Shown here in pieces: positions 28,030 through 40,295 of a stretch of 64,000 nucleotides of DNA. Below the pieces are notes generated by a model. The model was not told where the DNA came from, searched no databases, and saw only the letters and a program-made list of their open reading frames with translations. Source of the DNA: Pseudofabraea citricarpa (Eukaryota > Ascomycota > Leotiomycetes > Helotiales > Dermateaceae); assembly GCA_029641185.1 (NCBI GenBank), contig JAPWGK010000040.1:1-64000 (forward strand), given 5' to 3'. The position numbers were made by a program, and so were the translations under genes. Within the stretch, counting starts at the first letter, position 1; every line of letters begins with the position of its first letter.

Positions 28030-28920
28030 GGTGGCTGGTGGGAGTATGCGTGTTGGGTTTTCTTTCTTGGATATTCTTTCTGTTTTACTTCTAGTTTCTA
28101 GGTTCCTGATACCCACCAATCCTTTTTCTTGGATCAAAAGAAAAGCAGAATCAAAATATACATGCATTCATGGATCGGTTACCTTGGTGACACAGAGTTT
28201 TGTTGATTGACAGATGATGTTCGAGCAGCATGTTGTTGTTTATGTGGTGCGACGTGTAGCCCGGCATGCTCTGGTATAATGATGTCTTAGTCGTTGGTAT
28301 GTAATGTAGGTAGTAAGATGAGGTCAAGGACGGTCATAGTAATAGGGCCGAGGAGGTGTAACATGAGATGAGATTCGTACGTGATATGATTGATGGGATG
28401 GGTGTGGATGACTGTTGGATTTGACATGTGTATTGAGTACCTAGGTATATATTTTCTTTTTGTTTGCTCTGTGTTCTAGAAGCCGATAGATCTTAGGTTG
28501 GCGATGATATTATTTACCAGGTAGTCTGCTAAGCCCTCCCCCAGCTTCTCGCGAAATACAGTACAGTAGCTAAACCCCCGCATTTTCACCTCCACAAATG
28601 TAACAATGAGTTTATTGTCACGTAGATCCCTGCCTCACACCCACTCTGCATGCCAACTCAGCCTCTCTCCCCTCTCCGCCTTCTCGCCCTCCGCTCACAA
28701 CAACAGATCACTGAGCATGCAAGCCTTACGTGAGAAATCATGTCGATACACCCGCTGCCAACTTTTGACCTGCTCCCCCCCTCCCCTTCACGCTTCATCC
28801 TCGACTCTACCATACGCTCGTTAGCTACTTTATCCAGGCCAGAGCAAATCCCTGACCCCATACCCGTATAGCCCGATGAATTGCCCACCTTAGCACTCGA
28901 GCACTCGGCATCACCAGATC
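28030..28920. other. Intergenic, ankyrin gene to MFS transporter
   Basis: I see no gene. The right part (28560-28900) is rich in C/T tracts, as in many fungal promoters. Confidence 0.45.
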
Positions 28921-31205
28921 ATGTCGGCCACGCACACCTCTGTAGGGATACCCCAGCCTGTCAAACTCATGCTGAGATGCGTGCTGACTGAAGACCCACC
29001 CGTAAGGCTACGGCGACGGCGACGAGGAGTAGGGTTCTGTTCAAAGATCTGCTCGAGAAGAACGAGCTCGGCATGTAAGTATCATATCACCTGCAGCTCG
29101 TTTTACTCGGAGTCCTCGATTGACATCGCCCAGCATCGACTCCCCGCTCCAATGGACGGATCCCGAAGCCCAGGATGAGAATGTGCGCAGAACCCACGCA
29201 GCTCATCATCTCAGCGACACGCTTTCCGAAGAACTCCTCATCCGCGGTGGTCGTCTCGCTCGCGACGAGGAACTCTTCCTCTCCTTGGAGGAGAACCACG
29301 TGACGGACCTCGAGCGGGAGGCTCTGAGTCGCGAGAAGACGTCGACGTTGTGGCAGCAGAGCAAAGAGTTAAAAATTATCCTGCTCGCCTGCTGTTTCGC
29401 CGCCATTGCCCAGGGTTGGGACCAGGCGAGTCTGACGGGTGCCAACCTCAGATGGCCAGCCGACCTTGGGCTCGACGAGAAGAACAACACGCGCGATGCG
29501 TGGATTTTCGGTGGTGTGAACTCTATCACCTATTTCGCCGCCAGCAGTATCGGAGCCTGGATCTCGGATCCGTTGAACGAACATTTCTATGGTAGGAGAG
29601 GTGCCTTGTTCGTCGCCGGGCTCTTCTCCTTCGTTGGCGTCGTGGCGAGTGCCTTTTGTCAACAATGGGGGACGCTCTTCTTCTGTCGCCTGCTTGTTGG
29701 CGTTGGAATGGGTGCGAAAGCCAGTGTGGTTCCCATCTTCGAGAGTGAGATTGCGCCTGCTCGGATTCGAGGACGGCTGTTGGTCTCGTGGCAGACCTTC
29801 ACAGCACTGGGCATCTTCCTGGGCAATGCTGCGAATCTCATCGTGCACAGGGACTGGAGATGGCAGACGGCATCAGGGTTCATACCCGCTCTGGTCCTGC
29901 TCACTCTCGTCTTCGTGTGTTCCGAATCGCCACGCTGGTTGATCAAGCAAGGCAAATACAAGAAAGCGTATGAGGTGCTCCTCCGTCTGCGGGAGAACCA
30001 CCTCCTCGCAGCTCGTGATCTCTACTACATCCACGCACAAATCCAAGTCGAGACGAGTTTGTTCTCGGCACGCGAAGATGTCGAGCTACAACTAAACGAC
30101 TGGTCCGCCAATGTCGACCGGACCATGTACCAGGAGGAATTTAAGCGCACAAGCTACATCCGCCGCGTGGTGCAGCTGTTCACCATCAGCCGGAACCAGC
30201 GCGCCGCCATCGCGAGCCTGGTGGTCATGGCTGCACAACAGATGAGCGGTATCAACATCTTCGCCTTCCTAGCTGCCACCTTCCTGACGGGCTCGCGTGG
30301 CTTCTCGTCCATCGACAGCCTGTGGCTATCGTTCGGCTTCGGCGCTGCCAATTTCCTCTTCAGCCCCCTCGCTTACTGGTTCATCGATACCAAGGGCCGG
30401 AGATATCTCCTTCTCATGAGCCTCGCTTGCTGCTTTCCCATGCTCCTCGCTACGGCATTTAGCTTTAAGATCGAGGATGAGAGTAGTCGGATTGGCGTGC
30501 TCGCTACTTTTCTCATGTTGTTCACGCTAGCATATAGTCCTGGTGCGGGTGTAGTCCCTTTCTTGTATAGGTGTGTATATCTATGTCTTCTCTCACATAT
30601 CAAATTCAACAAACTTCGCTTGCTCTCTCCTTTGATACGAAAAGGAGAAAAAGAAAAGGACAAACAAAAGAAAGAAACTGACTCCTTCCAGCTCTGAGAT
30701 CTGGCCCCTCATCAGCCGCGAAGTCGGCATGTCCTGGGCCTGTTTCTGGAACTTCCTCCTAGCGGGCGTTCTCGCCCTGACGGTGGCACCGCTCAGCAGC
30801 GCCATCGGCGAGACGGGCTTGCTGTGCCTCTTCGCCGGCCTCGACGCGCTGGCCTTCGTGCTCGTGTGGCTCCTCGTGCCCGGCACGGCTCAGATCGCGA
30901 CGCTCGAGGATATGAACTACGTCTTCGGCGTGCCGACCCGCCGCCACTGGGAGTACCAGGTCAAAGAGGTCCTGCCGTGGCTGCTGAGGGGCGGCGTCTT
31001 TGGCCGCGGTAAGAAACCTGCTCCCCTGTATCGCTGGGAGAGGAGGCGCGTGAGGGATCGTCAGAGGCAGGAGGGCACTGCGAGTGGGTTTGGCTATGTC
31101 GTGGAGGTTAGCGCGGGGGTTAACGGCAACGGCAACGGCAACAGCAACGGGAACGGGAATGGGAATGTTGTTAAGAGGGAGAATAGCTTGAATGGCTTGG
31201 GGTGA
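28921..31205 (+). CDS. MFS sugar-type transporter (about 679 aa; 5' end uncertain)
   Basis: Firm exons are 29134-30570 and 30692-31205. The long frame has no ATG near its start, so upstream exons are needed. A model with 28921-28941 and 29007-29074, using an AT|GTAAGT donor at 29075, closes all phases and supplies an ATG, but the first exon is a guess. The protein shows the sugar-porter features: a G-R-R-G loop after TM2/TM3, E-x-x-x-x-x-x-R-G-R in the cytosolic half, S-E-S-P-R-W-L before the central loop, Q-Q-x-S-G-I-N in TM7 and P-x-x-Y-S-S-E-x-W-P rebuilt by the last splice. It is a plasma-membrane proton symporter by family; the substrate is unknown. The N-terminal cytosolic region is long (over 100 residues) and acidic. 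The C-terminal tail ends in an Asn-Gly repeat encoded by a GGCAAC microsatellite. Confidence 0.85.
31122..31167 (+). repeat. GGCAAC-type microsatellite coding for Asn-Gly repeat
   Basis: Six-base units GGCAAC/GGGAAC run about seven times within the transporter's last exon, giving an N-G/N-S-rich cytosolic tail. Such tracts vary in length between strains. Confidence 0.85.
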
Positions 31206-32203
31206 TTTGTAGCCCGGGGGGGAGGCGTTTGGTGGTGGTGCGGTTTTCTTATGTGGCGTTCTTTTCGTCGAGTGTGTTGGAGAGGGATAGGGAGTATAAG
31301 ATGGGGGTTTAGTTCACTTTTAATCTACCTTCGGCCAACAAAGAAATAATTCTCACGGATCAACGGTTGTTCTCGGGCTGTTCTGAAAGTGAGAAGGGTT
31401 GTAGGATCTGAATGGGTTCTATACTCTCTTTATATATCGATTTGGCTGCGAGTTAACTAGTATTTCTAGACCTCGACTCGCTCAGTGACGGGTAAGAGAT
31501 GCGAATCTACCAGTAAATACATAGATGTTTTCTTGTTGGGAATAATCTGCAGGTATAAATACTACTTTCATGGTAACTATTAAGTGTTTCTTCCGTGTCG
31601 CATACCGCTATTCATCATGTCCTGAAGTTGTCCTCGCTTGTGAAATAAGCTTGGTTGAGATGTCTTTCTCTCGGATCGTTAGAGCGGTCCTGGAACTTGG
31701 CATTCATGCTACATAATATCAGTATATTCAAGGATATACGATACTCAGATCTCTGAGTAGATGCCTCGTTTAAATACAAACGTTTTGCTAAATACAGAGC
31801 ACATTTGAGAAGCGCCACTGAGCACAATAGCTGGGAAGTGTACACCAACTCCAGATTCTTAGATTCGAGCCCTATTTCAAAGCAACTGGTCCGTGTGGTT
31901 ATATTTTGTGGCTATGGTGCAGGGACCATACTGCGGCGATGGGATGGATAGTGGAGCCCTGCGGCGTCTATAGCGACTCTCTCTCGTCGACTCTTGCCAG
32001 CTCGCCGACCTCGGTCTCTTCGACCAAGCAAATACACATGATTGTTTTCTAACGATCAACTCGAGAGACTTAAAAGCAGGCTGTAATAAAAATGGAACTC
32101 TCCTATAACCCGAGTCAAGTTTCCTGCAGTCCAACTTTCTTTTCTCGTTATAAACCGGAATCCTGTCGCGGTCCCGAGTATCCCTCGCCGAGCGAATCGA
32201 AAC
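31206..32203. other. Intergenic, MFS transporter to sulfate permease
   Basis: I see no gene. A T-rich 3' flank of the transporter is followed by the presumptive promoter of the permease. Open frames on the minus strand at 31615-32259 have no recognisable features. Confidence 0.45.
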
Positions 32204-34816
32204 ATGACAATTTCACAACATGTCTCTCCACTTTTTGCAGCTCTGAAATTCAGAATCACGGGAGGGGCGCGCTCAGACTCCAGCTCGCTTCGTCCGAGGG
32301 AGAGCCAAGAAGCTGGCGTCTACTACGAAGAAGACCCAACCGTCCTAGAATGGAGTCGCCAGCTGCAGCCTTCGCGCGCAGGCTTTCTCAGCTATGGACG
32401 GAGCCTGTTCCCGTCAGCGACTTGGATCCGGCGGTATAACTGGTCTTGGCTTCTCGGAGATGCTATAGCTGGTGAGCATGTGTCTATGGCGTTGCTGATT
32501 TCGTTAACCGATATCTAGGGTTTACCATTGGGTTCGTCGTCGTGCCGCAGGCTATGGCGTATGCTCTTCTTGCTCGGCTGAGCCCTGAGTTTGGCCTGTA
32601 TACATCTTTCGTTGGCGCGGTTCTGTATTGGTTGTTTGGGACTTCTAAGGATATTGTCATAGGAGTGAGTCTTTTGACTTTCCCTATCTTGCTCGTCGCT
32701 AAAATCACCTAAAAGACTACAGCTATTGGCTCTCTGCTAGTTGGCAGCGTTGTCTCACATGTCGAAGACAAGTATCCGGGGAAGTACACCGCAGAGGAGA
32801 CAGCCAAAGCATTGTCTCTGATCACGGGAGCCATACTTCTGTTCATTGGCCTTGCACGCCTTGGGTGGCTCATCGAGTTCATCCCCTATATACCCATCTC
32901 GGCCTTTGTCACGTCAGCAAGCATCACTATCATGAGCACCCAGATCCCCGTCCTCCTGGGCATCACAGGTATCAATACCAGAGAAGCTCCATACCGCGTC
33001 TTCATCAACACCTTCAAGGGTCTAGGCAGGACGAAACTAGACGCCGCCATTGGCCTGACGTCGCTTGTTCTCCTGTCCCTCATCAAGACCGTCTGCGCGA
33101 AGATGGAAACCAGGCAGCCGGCAAATAAGCGTCTGTGGGTCATGATGTCCTCTCTGCGGCTGGCTTTTACGGTGCTGCTCTTTACCTTTGTGAGCTGGTT
33201 GGTGCATCGAAGCAGCGATTTGGAATCGCCCCGATTCCGAATCGTCGGCAAGATTGAAGCCGGTAAAAGTTTCTCGCCTTATAAAAGTATCATCTCATAT
33301 CTAACAATTCGTTGCAGGCTTCACTCACGTCGGAGTACCCAAGCCTAGCACTGAGCTTCTCGTAGCCGTCCTGCAAGAACTGCCAGCCATCGCCATAATC
33401 CTGATCATCGAGCACATCGCCATCGCGAAGTCGTTCGGCCGGATCTTCCACTACACAGTGCAGCCGTCGCAGGAGATCGTTGCTCTGGGCATGGCAAACC
33501 TCTTCAGCCCCTTCATGGGCGGCTATGTGTGCACGGGGTCATTTGGAGCTTCAGCAGTCTTATCAAAAGCCGGTGTACGGACGCCGCTTGCTGGTCTGTT
33601 CAGTGCCGTGGTGCTCGTTCTCGCTCTGTATGCCTTGACTGCCGTCTTCAAGTATATCCCAATGGCAGCGCTCGCAGGGCTGATTCTGCATGCGATCTTT
33701 AACTTGATCACCCCGCCTAGTGCACTGTACAGATACTGGCAGCTCTCTCCGATCGAGTTCTTCGTGTGGGTCTGTGGTGTCGTCATCTCTATCTTCGTCT
33801 CTCTAGAGGTGTCAATCTACGTCACTATCGCTCTCTCAGCGGCGATATTACTTCTCCGCATCTCGCATTCCAAAGGGCACTTATTGAGTCAGGTAGAGCT
33901 ACACTACGCGCCGCAGAAATCTCGAGATCTCCCATCTCAAACCCATCCTGAGCAAGCACCAGCCGCAGAAGGAACTCCAGAACCGCGAACCGTATTCTTG
34001 CCTATCAAAAAGACGGCTTACTTTAACCCCAGGCTGCACTTGACGCCCCGCACTGATGGCATTCTTGTATACCGCTTCGCTGAAGGGTTCAACTATACGA
34101 ATCAATCACAGCACGTGTCGAGAATCCTGCAGATGGTTAAGGAGACGACGAGGCGGACGCAGGCAGAAGACGGACTACAAGCTTCAGTGAGTGCATATTT
34201 TCGAGGCGAGAGGCCTTTCAAATACGTTGAGATTGACTTTACATAGGACCGGCTATGGAACGACGCAGGACCAGCAGCTGACGCTGACTCGGGAATCGTC
34301 AAGCATCAGCAGCTGCCCATCTTACGCGCCGTCGTCCTGGACTGCTCGGCTGTAAACAACATCGACATCACGAGTGTGCAGGGACTCGTCGATCTGCGCG
34401 ATGCTCTTGACAGGTACGCGGCGCCCGAATCGGTCGAGTGGCATTTCGCGAGCCTCAATAACCGATGGGCGCGCCGTGCCTTAGCCGTGGTTCGTTTTGG
34501 CTCTCCTTCCTCTACTGTAGAATCAGTTCAGCAGCCACAGCCAGGGACCATCAGACCTCTTGCGGCTCTTGCACCGCATAGAGATGTCTTGCTATCTTGT
34601 GAGAGCATGCACAGGGATGTGGAGGGGTATAGCAGTGGAGGCGAGTCGGGATTGAAGATTGAGCAAGATCATGGGTGTGGCGACTCTGCTGCTGGTATGG
34701 GTCCTGTCGTCGGTGTGAACAGGCCGAATTTTCATGTTGATCTTCTTGAGGCGGTGGAAGCTGCTACTTTGGTGGCTCGACGGAAAGATAGGAGGATGCA
34801 TTTAGGGAGTACTTAG
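32204..34816 (+). CDS. Sulfate permease, SulP/SLC26 family (799 aa, 5 exons)
   Basis: Exons 32204-32471, 32519-32664, 32716-33262, 33318-34186 and 34247-34816 join in phase to 799 residues. The SulP entry is clear: G-D-x-I-A-G-F-T-I-G-x-V-V-V-P-Q-A-M-A-Y at the first membrane segments, then G-T-S-K-D-I-V-I-G-T-T-A-I-G-S rebuilt across intron 2. Later hydrophobic segments include A-N-L-F-S-P-F-M-G-G-Y. The last exon carries the cytosolic STAS domain (about residues 570-690), with V-L-D-C-S-A-V-N-N-I-D and a following helix. The tail after STAS is hydrophilic and non-conserved. It is probably a plasma-membrane sulfate/proton symporter supplying sulfur assimilation, like yeast Sul1/Sul2 and Neurospora cys-13/cys-14. 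The STAS-linked loop contains an E/P/T-rich insert. I see no broken or missing segments. Confidence 0.93.
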
Positions 34817-35743
34817 AACTGTAGCAAAAAATGTAATAAACATGTTGTAGAATTCCACTGATCTGACCTCTCTTATATTCTGCACGTCAGTTTTAAGCTT
34901 GCATTAAGTACAACATCGGTAGTTTTGTTTCCGTTTTTTCTTTTTAACTTAATGTTAGATACTCGAGATCTGATATATGATAAATATCTACTGTATGGTG
35001 TTATGACGATAAGTTAGGTTTCAAAAAGAAAAGAAAAAGTGAAAACTATAACTATCTATCTACAATTCAATACGAACTGTAAATTGTAAACTTCCTGGTA
35101 TAGTAGAGCGGTTCGGGATATCTGTGAGCAAGTTTTCATAACTGATGGAAATAGAATCTGACCTGTGAGGAAACACTAAAAAAGACCAAAGGGGAAAATT
35201 GATGAGGATCCCGGAGCAAGTATTCGTAAGTTTGTGCATGAAAATCATCCGAGATCATCGAAGAACCCCTCGCAACCAGTCGTAAGTTTTGTAAAGAAAT
35301 CATCCGAGAATATTAAATGACTATATTAGGTTCTCTCTTGGGACAGCAATCGCCGAGTTGATGGAACATGGCAGGCTTCTTCGGGGACCACGGGCCTCGC
35401 GAAGGTGGTCGGCGAGGTGAGCGAGTATCCGAAACTTTATACCCCCAACTCCCCTTTAAGCGAGCAGTTAGTTATTCGACTACGACCGATCTCGCGTATG
35501 AGGGCAACCATGTTGAATGTATACCACAAGGTTCGGAGGAAAACTCACCGCTGTAGCTGCATAACAACATGACTGACCATGTTTAGCTTCGAGAATATTC
35601 TCATCGCCACGGCCCGAGGTCTATTCCCATGTCAAGGTGAAACAAGGTTCAATGAAATAAAAGACGTCGTCCTCGTGGTCCGCCATGTCAAACTTTGAAT
35701 AATCATCCCTCCTTCTAAACACAATCACTTGTCCTTACCCGAT
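34817..35743. other. Intergenic, permease to flavoenzyme
   Basis: No gene is seen. It contains an imperfect pair of about 30-bp direct repeats at roughly 35226-35256 and 35282-35310, sharing GTAAGTTT and ATCATCCGAGA. Their function is unknown. Confidence 0.4.
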
Positions 35744-36789
35744 ATGTCTCCTCTCTTTGACGTTCTCATCCTAGGCGGCGGGCCAGCTGGTCTGGCTGTA
35801 GCTACTGGTCTCGCTCGACAAATGCACACAGCCGTCATTTTTGACTCCGGGGTGTACCGCAATGCTCGAGTAGTCCACATGCACAACGTGACGGGCTGGG
35901 ATCACGAGAATCCCGAGAAGCTTCGAGAGAAAGCCAGATCGGATCTGTTGGCTCGCTACAAGACCATCACTCTAGAGCGGGATGTCGAAGTGGTGGGCGT
36001 ATCTCGCAACTCGTCGGGAACATTCAAAGTAGTTGACAGGACGGGCCGCGTATGGAATGGACGCAAGATCGTCGTCGCAACGGGTATGCGAGACACGTTT
36101 CCCGAGATCGACGGCCTAGAGAACCTCTGGGGGAGAGGCGTCTACCCATGTCTCTTCTGTGATGGCTACGAGTTTCTAAACGCTCCAAACGCCGGCGTTC
36201 TTGCAACAGGCGATTGGGCCAACGTCAACGGTGCCATTCACTTTTCTCGTATGACGGCCCAGGTCGTCCAGTCCGTCAACATCTACACGAACGGCAATTC
36301 CAAGCTAGGCGAGCTCCTGTCAGACGTGCTGAATGCCGACGGGCGCTTTAAAATCGACAACCGCAGCATTGAGCGCGTGTCAAAGGATGGGCCGGGTTCT
36401 GACGTGACGGTGCACTTTGCCGACTCGTCCAAAGCCAGCGAGGCATTTATTGCAAGTCTAGCCCTTTTTATTTCTTGCTTTCTTCTTTCTTTTGCTGACT
36501 GCTCACCCCACAGGCTCATCGACCGGTTGCCGCACTGAACAACAAGAAGGCGTACGCGGGCCTGCAGCTGGAGATGACCGAGAAGGACCGCATCAAGATC
36601 GATCCTGCTTCTTGCCAGAGCAGCGTCCATGGCGTTTTTGCCGCCGGCGATTGCGCCACTACTAATATTGGCGTTGCTAACGCTATTGCCATGGGGACAT
36701 ACACGTCCGCTGGACTGGTCGCTCAGTTGCAATCTGAATTCGGAGCCGGTGGTGATGCAGGTGTTTCGGTGGCCGAGTTGGCTATCTGA
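35744..36789 (+). CDS. Thioredoxin-reductase-like FAD oxidoreductase (327 aa)
   Basis: Exons 35744-36451 and 36514-36789 give 327 residues, the length of low-molecular-weight thioredoxin reductases. The FAD-binding G-G-G-P-A-G is at residues 11-16, the redox pair C136-L-F-C139 is followed by D-G-Y-E, and the second FAD motif V-F-A-A-G-D is at about 277-282. The NADPH loop (G-V-L-A-T-G-D-W-A) departs from the classical G-G-G-D-S-A. This places it with the fungal GliT-like dithiol oxidase/reductase group rather than housekeeping Trr1; those enzymes often act on small-molecule thiols. No metabolite cluster is visible next to it, so its substrate is open. The single intron (36452-36513) is GC-AG with donor GCAAGT. 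An in-frame upstream TTG codon at 35729 is not a start; the first ATG is used. Confidence 0.88.
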
Positions 36790-37241
36790 TGTATGGATCG
36801 AATATAGAGCATAGTAGACAATAGAATTAGGAAATCGAAATAGAACTTTCTGTATTATCACCATGGTTTGCTGTTCGCGGCTGTGATACCATTGATATGT
36901 GCTGTTAGAACTGCAAACTCAACTAGATAATGAGAGAATCGCCAATTTGAAATACAATTCAGGATGCTGGGACCACGAATCTCCCTTCCATCGGCCTTTT
37001 GAAAATATACAGTTCATGGAAGATTGCTAATTCCTTGTTGGTGAAGGAGTATCCAAGTTGCAAAAAGATTTAACTTCAAATGGTGATAAAATCATATGTT
37101 CATCTTGGTTGCATTGGTATTATAGTTCGTTGTAACAATGAAGTTGGCGGGCTCTTTTCCTCTCAATCGATATGTGATTTGTGAGGGTATCGGGGAAAGT
37201 ACTTCAAAAAACTTTCATTTTGTTAACTCCAAGACTACATA
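36790..37241. other. Intergenic between convergent genes
   Basis: No gene is seen. It is moderately AT-rich and holds the 3' ends of the flavoenzyme and of the large unknown gene. Confidence 0.45.
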
Positions 37242-40200
37242 CTAAGAAAGAAAAACCACTGGCCTAGTTTTGTTGACCTCATTTATAAGTTTAGCGCAAC
37301 AGGGCCAGCATATTTCGTTTTGTAGAACTATTACCTTATAGCCAAGTTTAGAACATACACTTATGAGGGCTAAGCGAGACAACCAATTGTTCTGAGCGCG
37401 GATGATGAGGTTGCCTGTTCCAGGTGATTCTAGGAGCTCATCCCAGTTGTCGACGCACTTCATCTCTAATTCAGGCCATATTTCTAGGGCGGCGGCATAA
37501 CTAGCTCTTGGCCTGGTATTACAAAACTTTTCGTATAGGATTTTAGGCTCGGTATCTGGCTCTGTCTCAGTAGGGCAGCTGAGACGACGGATATTTTGGT
37601 CTTCCGATCTGGGAATGTTCTCTAATGCGGCAAGTATGTCCAGATCTGCAATCCAATCTTTTCTATCATACACCGTAACTAGAGTCTCTACTAGATTCGC
37701 CGGTTTATCAATAATGTGTCTTTTGCCACTCTCAGTACTTAGCGGCAATTCATACGTCGTGAAGGAGAGATGAATTGACGTATGGCGAAAAGAATCACAT
37801 AGCGTGCCATCGAACTTGAAATGATTTATCTGAGTCCAATTCTCGACGTCGGGTTCACGAATGTGTGGATCCGGTGGTGGAAGAAGAAAAGATATACCTG
37901 GTTTTCCGATATTTCCCACTACTCGACGGATCTCGGTAGAATCTGGAGATTCATAAGGGTCACAAAGCATTGGGCTGGCCACGAATATAGAGTTGCCAGT
38001 CGACATGGCGAAAACTCGTGTCAGCAAATTTGGATCGAGTCCGGGCATTCCAGAATCAAACATCGCAATGCACGCAAATGTTTGAGAACGTGAAAGCGTC
38101 GAAGATTTTCCGAGGCGAGGAATCCATTGTGCGTCCATGAGTGGTTGAGATAGCACAAGTGTTGAAATTGTTGCATTCGGGAGCAGCTTGTAAATCCTGG
38201 CGATTTCAACACAAGCTTCAAGACTTCTGAATAAATGCGAGCCCGTGTCGATGTCAAGCAGATGACACAATTTGCCTATAAGAATATTCTCATCTACCCT
38301 TTTTGGCACAAACTGGCTATGGTACTTGTCAGGCAGAAGCATATCGCTAATGGACATTTTTGCTTTCAACGAGCTGAACAAACAAATTTGTCCTATGTCT
38401 GGGATCCCCATGATGGGCTCAAATTTTGCCACATGAAAATTCGTGGTAATGGCTTGTCGGGCTCCTCCACCTTGGTAGTAGTTTGCGATTGGGGCAAGAT
38501 TTATGATGGCATCCATAAAATTGAACCCTCGCTGGAAAATAAGTCTCGGAACTCCCAGCATATCCTTTCCGATGTCCAGACAGGGAAGGCAGAACTCCCC
38601 CATTTTGACGATCTGGTTATGTCTACTAAAAATATCTCTGAACCTTTCACTCATAGTAGGTTCAAAAACTTCCATTGCCCGTGAAATCAGCTTTATCTCC
38701 CGTGCATTCAGTACCAACCATCTTCCATTTTTCAGAGGCTCCTTACGGGAAACCGATGCTTGATAATCAGACGTCTCCATGACGCGACTAGAAATCGGAC
38801 GAACTGTGGCAAGCTCGTTTTTCAATTGGATCACGTACCCAAAATCCGTAAGCCCCTGGTATGAGGATAGCTCCCTTAAAAGATGTACGCGGTCTTCTGA
38901 TGTTTTCAGCATCGGAAGTAATTGCATAAAGTCGGCAAATCCAAACAGTTTAGGTGCTCCGATACAGGGAGAGAGAAACTGGGCTCTTCGGCCACCGAGA
39001 GACAATAGTTGCTGCGCAATTTGAGCTTCCACGCCTTCACATTCCTCGAGTAAGTTAGCAGACCTGTGCAAATACTTTACAACCGATACGATGCGTCTTC
39101 GATCATTCTCGCTTCGATGGTGTAGATTTTGATAATCCTCTGCAAACTGTTTAGACATAGACAATGTTCTAAGCCATCTTAAACCCGTAATAGTGTCATG
39201 GCCGAATGATTGCCAAGAAGCAAAGAAGCAACCAAGGACTATGAAGCCGAATTGATCTATGGTAACTCGCGAGTTCTCTTGTTTAGCACTACGAGAAACA
39301 TTGACTGAGTGGCCATAGTGTTGCAATTTTGCCAGTGGAAGTGACCATGATACGCTTCCGCCACGAATTGACTGTAATCCGAGAGTCAAGATTGCCCTTT
39401 TCTTGAATAGATTGTCGTTCTGTTCAACACTTTCAGGGTCCCGGCCAAGCACGTTCATATCTGGATAAAGATGCCATGATGACATTCCCACCAGTGCTGC
39501 TCCATCTTGGACTTGCTGAGGCTGTCCTTCGAGAAGGCTATTCATTCCAATTAAGGCAACCCTCCAAGCACTCAGGACGCTTCGGAACACATCTCGATCT
39601 GTTTTCACAGGAATATCTGCTTCTTCAAGGACAACCTTCAATAAATCATGTTCTTTCGCTTTCGCTTGGTCTGCACTCTGCAACCAGGCTCGCGCACTGG
39701 CATCCCAATTGGCAAGCTCAGCCCGAGTGATGTCCTGCTGTGCAGCGATCAGAGGTGAATGATACTCCTCGGGATAGAGTTCATTAGTGATATCTTTCAA
39801 CAACTCTTGCTTTTGACGTTCCACAATTTCAACCCAAACAGAAATGGCCTCTGGGCCTGTGAACATGCGAGCGAGCATACATGCAAGAAGGTGCACTGAA
39901 ATGGCGCTCGCCCCCGACGTAACTGCAGCCCAGATGCTAGCCGTATCTAAGCCTACATCGTTTTCAAATATTCCATCTCTAGCTGAGGCTAGAGGATTGA
40001 CTGAGGGTAGATCCGCAATTTCAGACACCCGAGTCCCGTATGCTCTGAACAACGCGTCTGTCTTTGGCAACCGGGATCCAAAGAGAGCACCCAGCCTCCG
40101 AGCGGTTTTGTGCAATGAACCGTCTTCCGCGATGGCTTTTCTCTTTCTGGAAATCGTGTCTCCGACACTGAGGAATTCTTTGGGGACGTCTAGCTTCACA

Positions 40201-40295
40201 AGCGCGAAATCGAGGTTCAAGTTTGCAAGAGATAGCGAGTTTTCATTGCGCAAACTGGCAAAAGCGGCGGTAATGCGACCTACAGGCCCTGACAT
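37242..40295 (-). CDS. Large uncharacterised fungal protein (1017 aa, intronless)
   Basis: This is a single uninterrupted frame of 1017 codons starting M-S-G-P-V-G-R. I do not recognise a named domain. The first 250 residues are mostly helical-looking with many Ala/Leu and a basic patch (K-R-K-A near residue 50). The middle has a distinctive block S-S-W-H-L-Y-P-D-M, soon followed by G-x-V-S-W-S-L-P-L-A, which I associate with unannotated large fungal proteins. Two Cys clusters stand out: F-C-L-P-C near residue 575 and C-W-P-C-C close to the C-terminus. No signal peptide, membrane segment or Walker motif is seen. Composition is lower in GC than the neighbouring housekeeping genes, and the gene sits between gene-poor AT-rich flanks, suggesting an accessory or lineage-restricted gene. 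Length and frame integrity argue that it is real and under selection. Confidence 0.8.
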   Translation of the reverse strand: MSGPVGRITAAFASLRNENSLSLANLNLDFALVKLDVPKEFLSVGDTISRKRKAIAEDGSLHKTARRLGALFGSRLPKTDALFRAYGTRVSEIADLPSVNPLASARDGIFENDVGLDTASIWAAVTSGASAISVHLLACMLARMFTGPEAISVWVEIVERQKQELLKDITNELYPEEYHSPLIAAQQDITRAELANWDASARAWLQSADQAKAKEHDLLKVVLEEADIPVKTDRDVFRSVLSAWRVALIGMNSLLEGQPQQVQDGAALVGMSSWHLYPDMNVLGRDPESVEQNDNLFKKRAILTLGLQSIRGGSVSWSLPLAKLQHYGHSVNVSRSAKQENSRVTIDQFGFIVLGCFFASWQSFGHDTITGLRWLRTLSMSKQFAEDYQNLHHRSENDRRRIVSVVKYLHRSANLLEECEGVEAQIAQQLLSLGGRRAQFLSPCIGAPKLFGFADFMQLLPMLKTSEDRVHLLRELSSYQGLTDFGYVIQLKNELATVRPISSRVMETSDYQASVSRKEPLKNGRWLVLNAREIKLISRAMEVFEPTMSERFRDIFSRHNQIVKMGEFCLPCLDIGKDMLGVPRLIFQRGFNFMDAIINLAPIANYYQGGGARQAITTNFHVAKFEPIMGIPDIGQICLFSSLKAKMSISDMLLPDKYHSQFVPKRVDENILIGKLCHLLDIDTGSHLFRSLEACVEIARIYKLLPNATISTLVLSQPLMDAQWIPRLGKSSTLSRSQTFACIAMFDSGMPGLDPNLLTRVFAMSTGNSIFVASPMLCDPYESPDSTEIRRVVGNIGKPGISFLLPPPDPHIREPDVENWTQINHFKFDGTLCDSFRHTSIHLSFTTYELPLSTESGKRHIIDKPANLVETLVTVYDRKDWIADLDILAALENIPRSEDQNIRRLSCPTETEPDTEPKILYEKFCNTRPRASYAAALEIWPELEMKCVDNWDELLESPGTGNLIIRAQNNWLSRLALISVCSKLGYKVIVLQNEICWPCCAKLINEVNKTRPVVFLS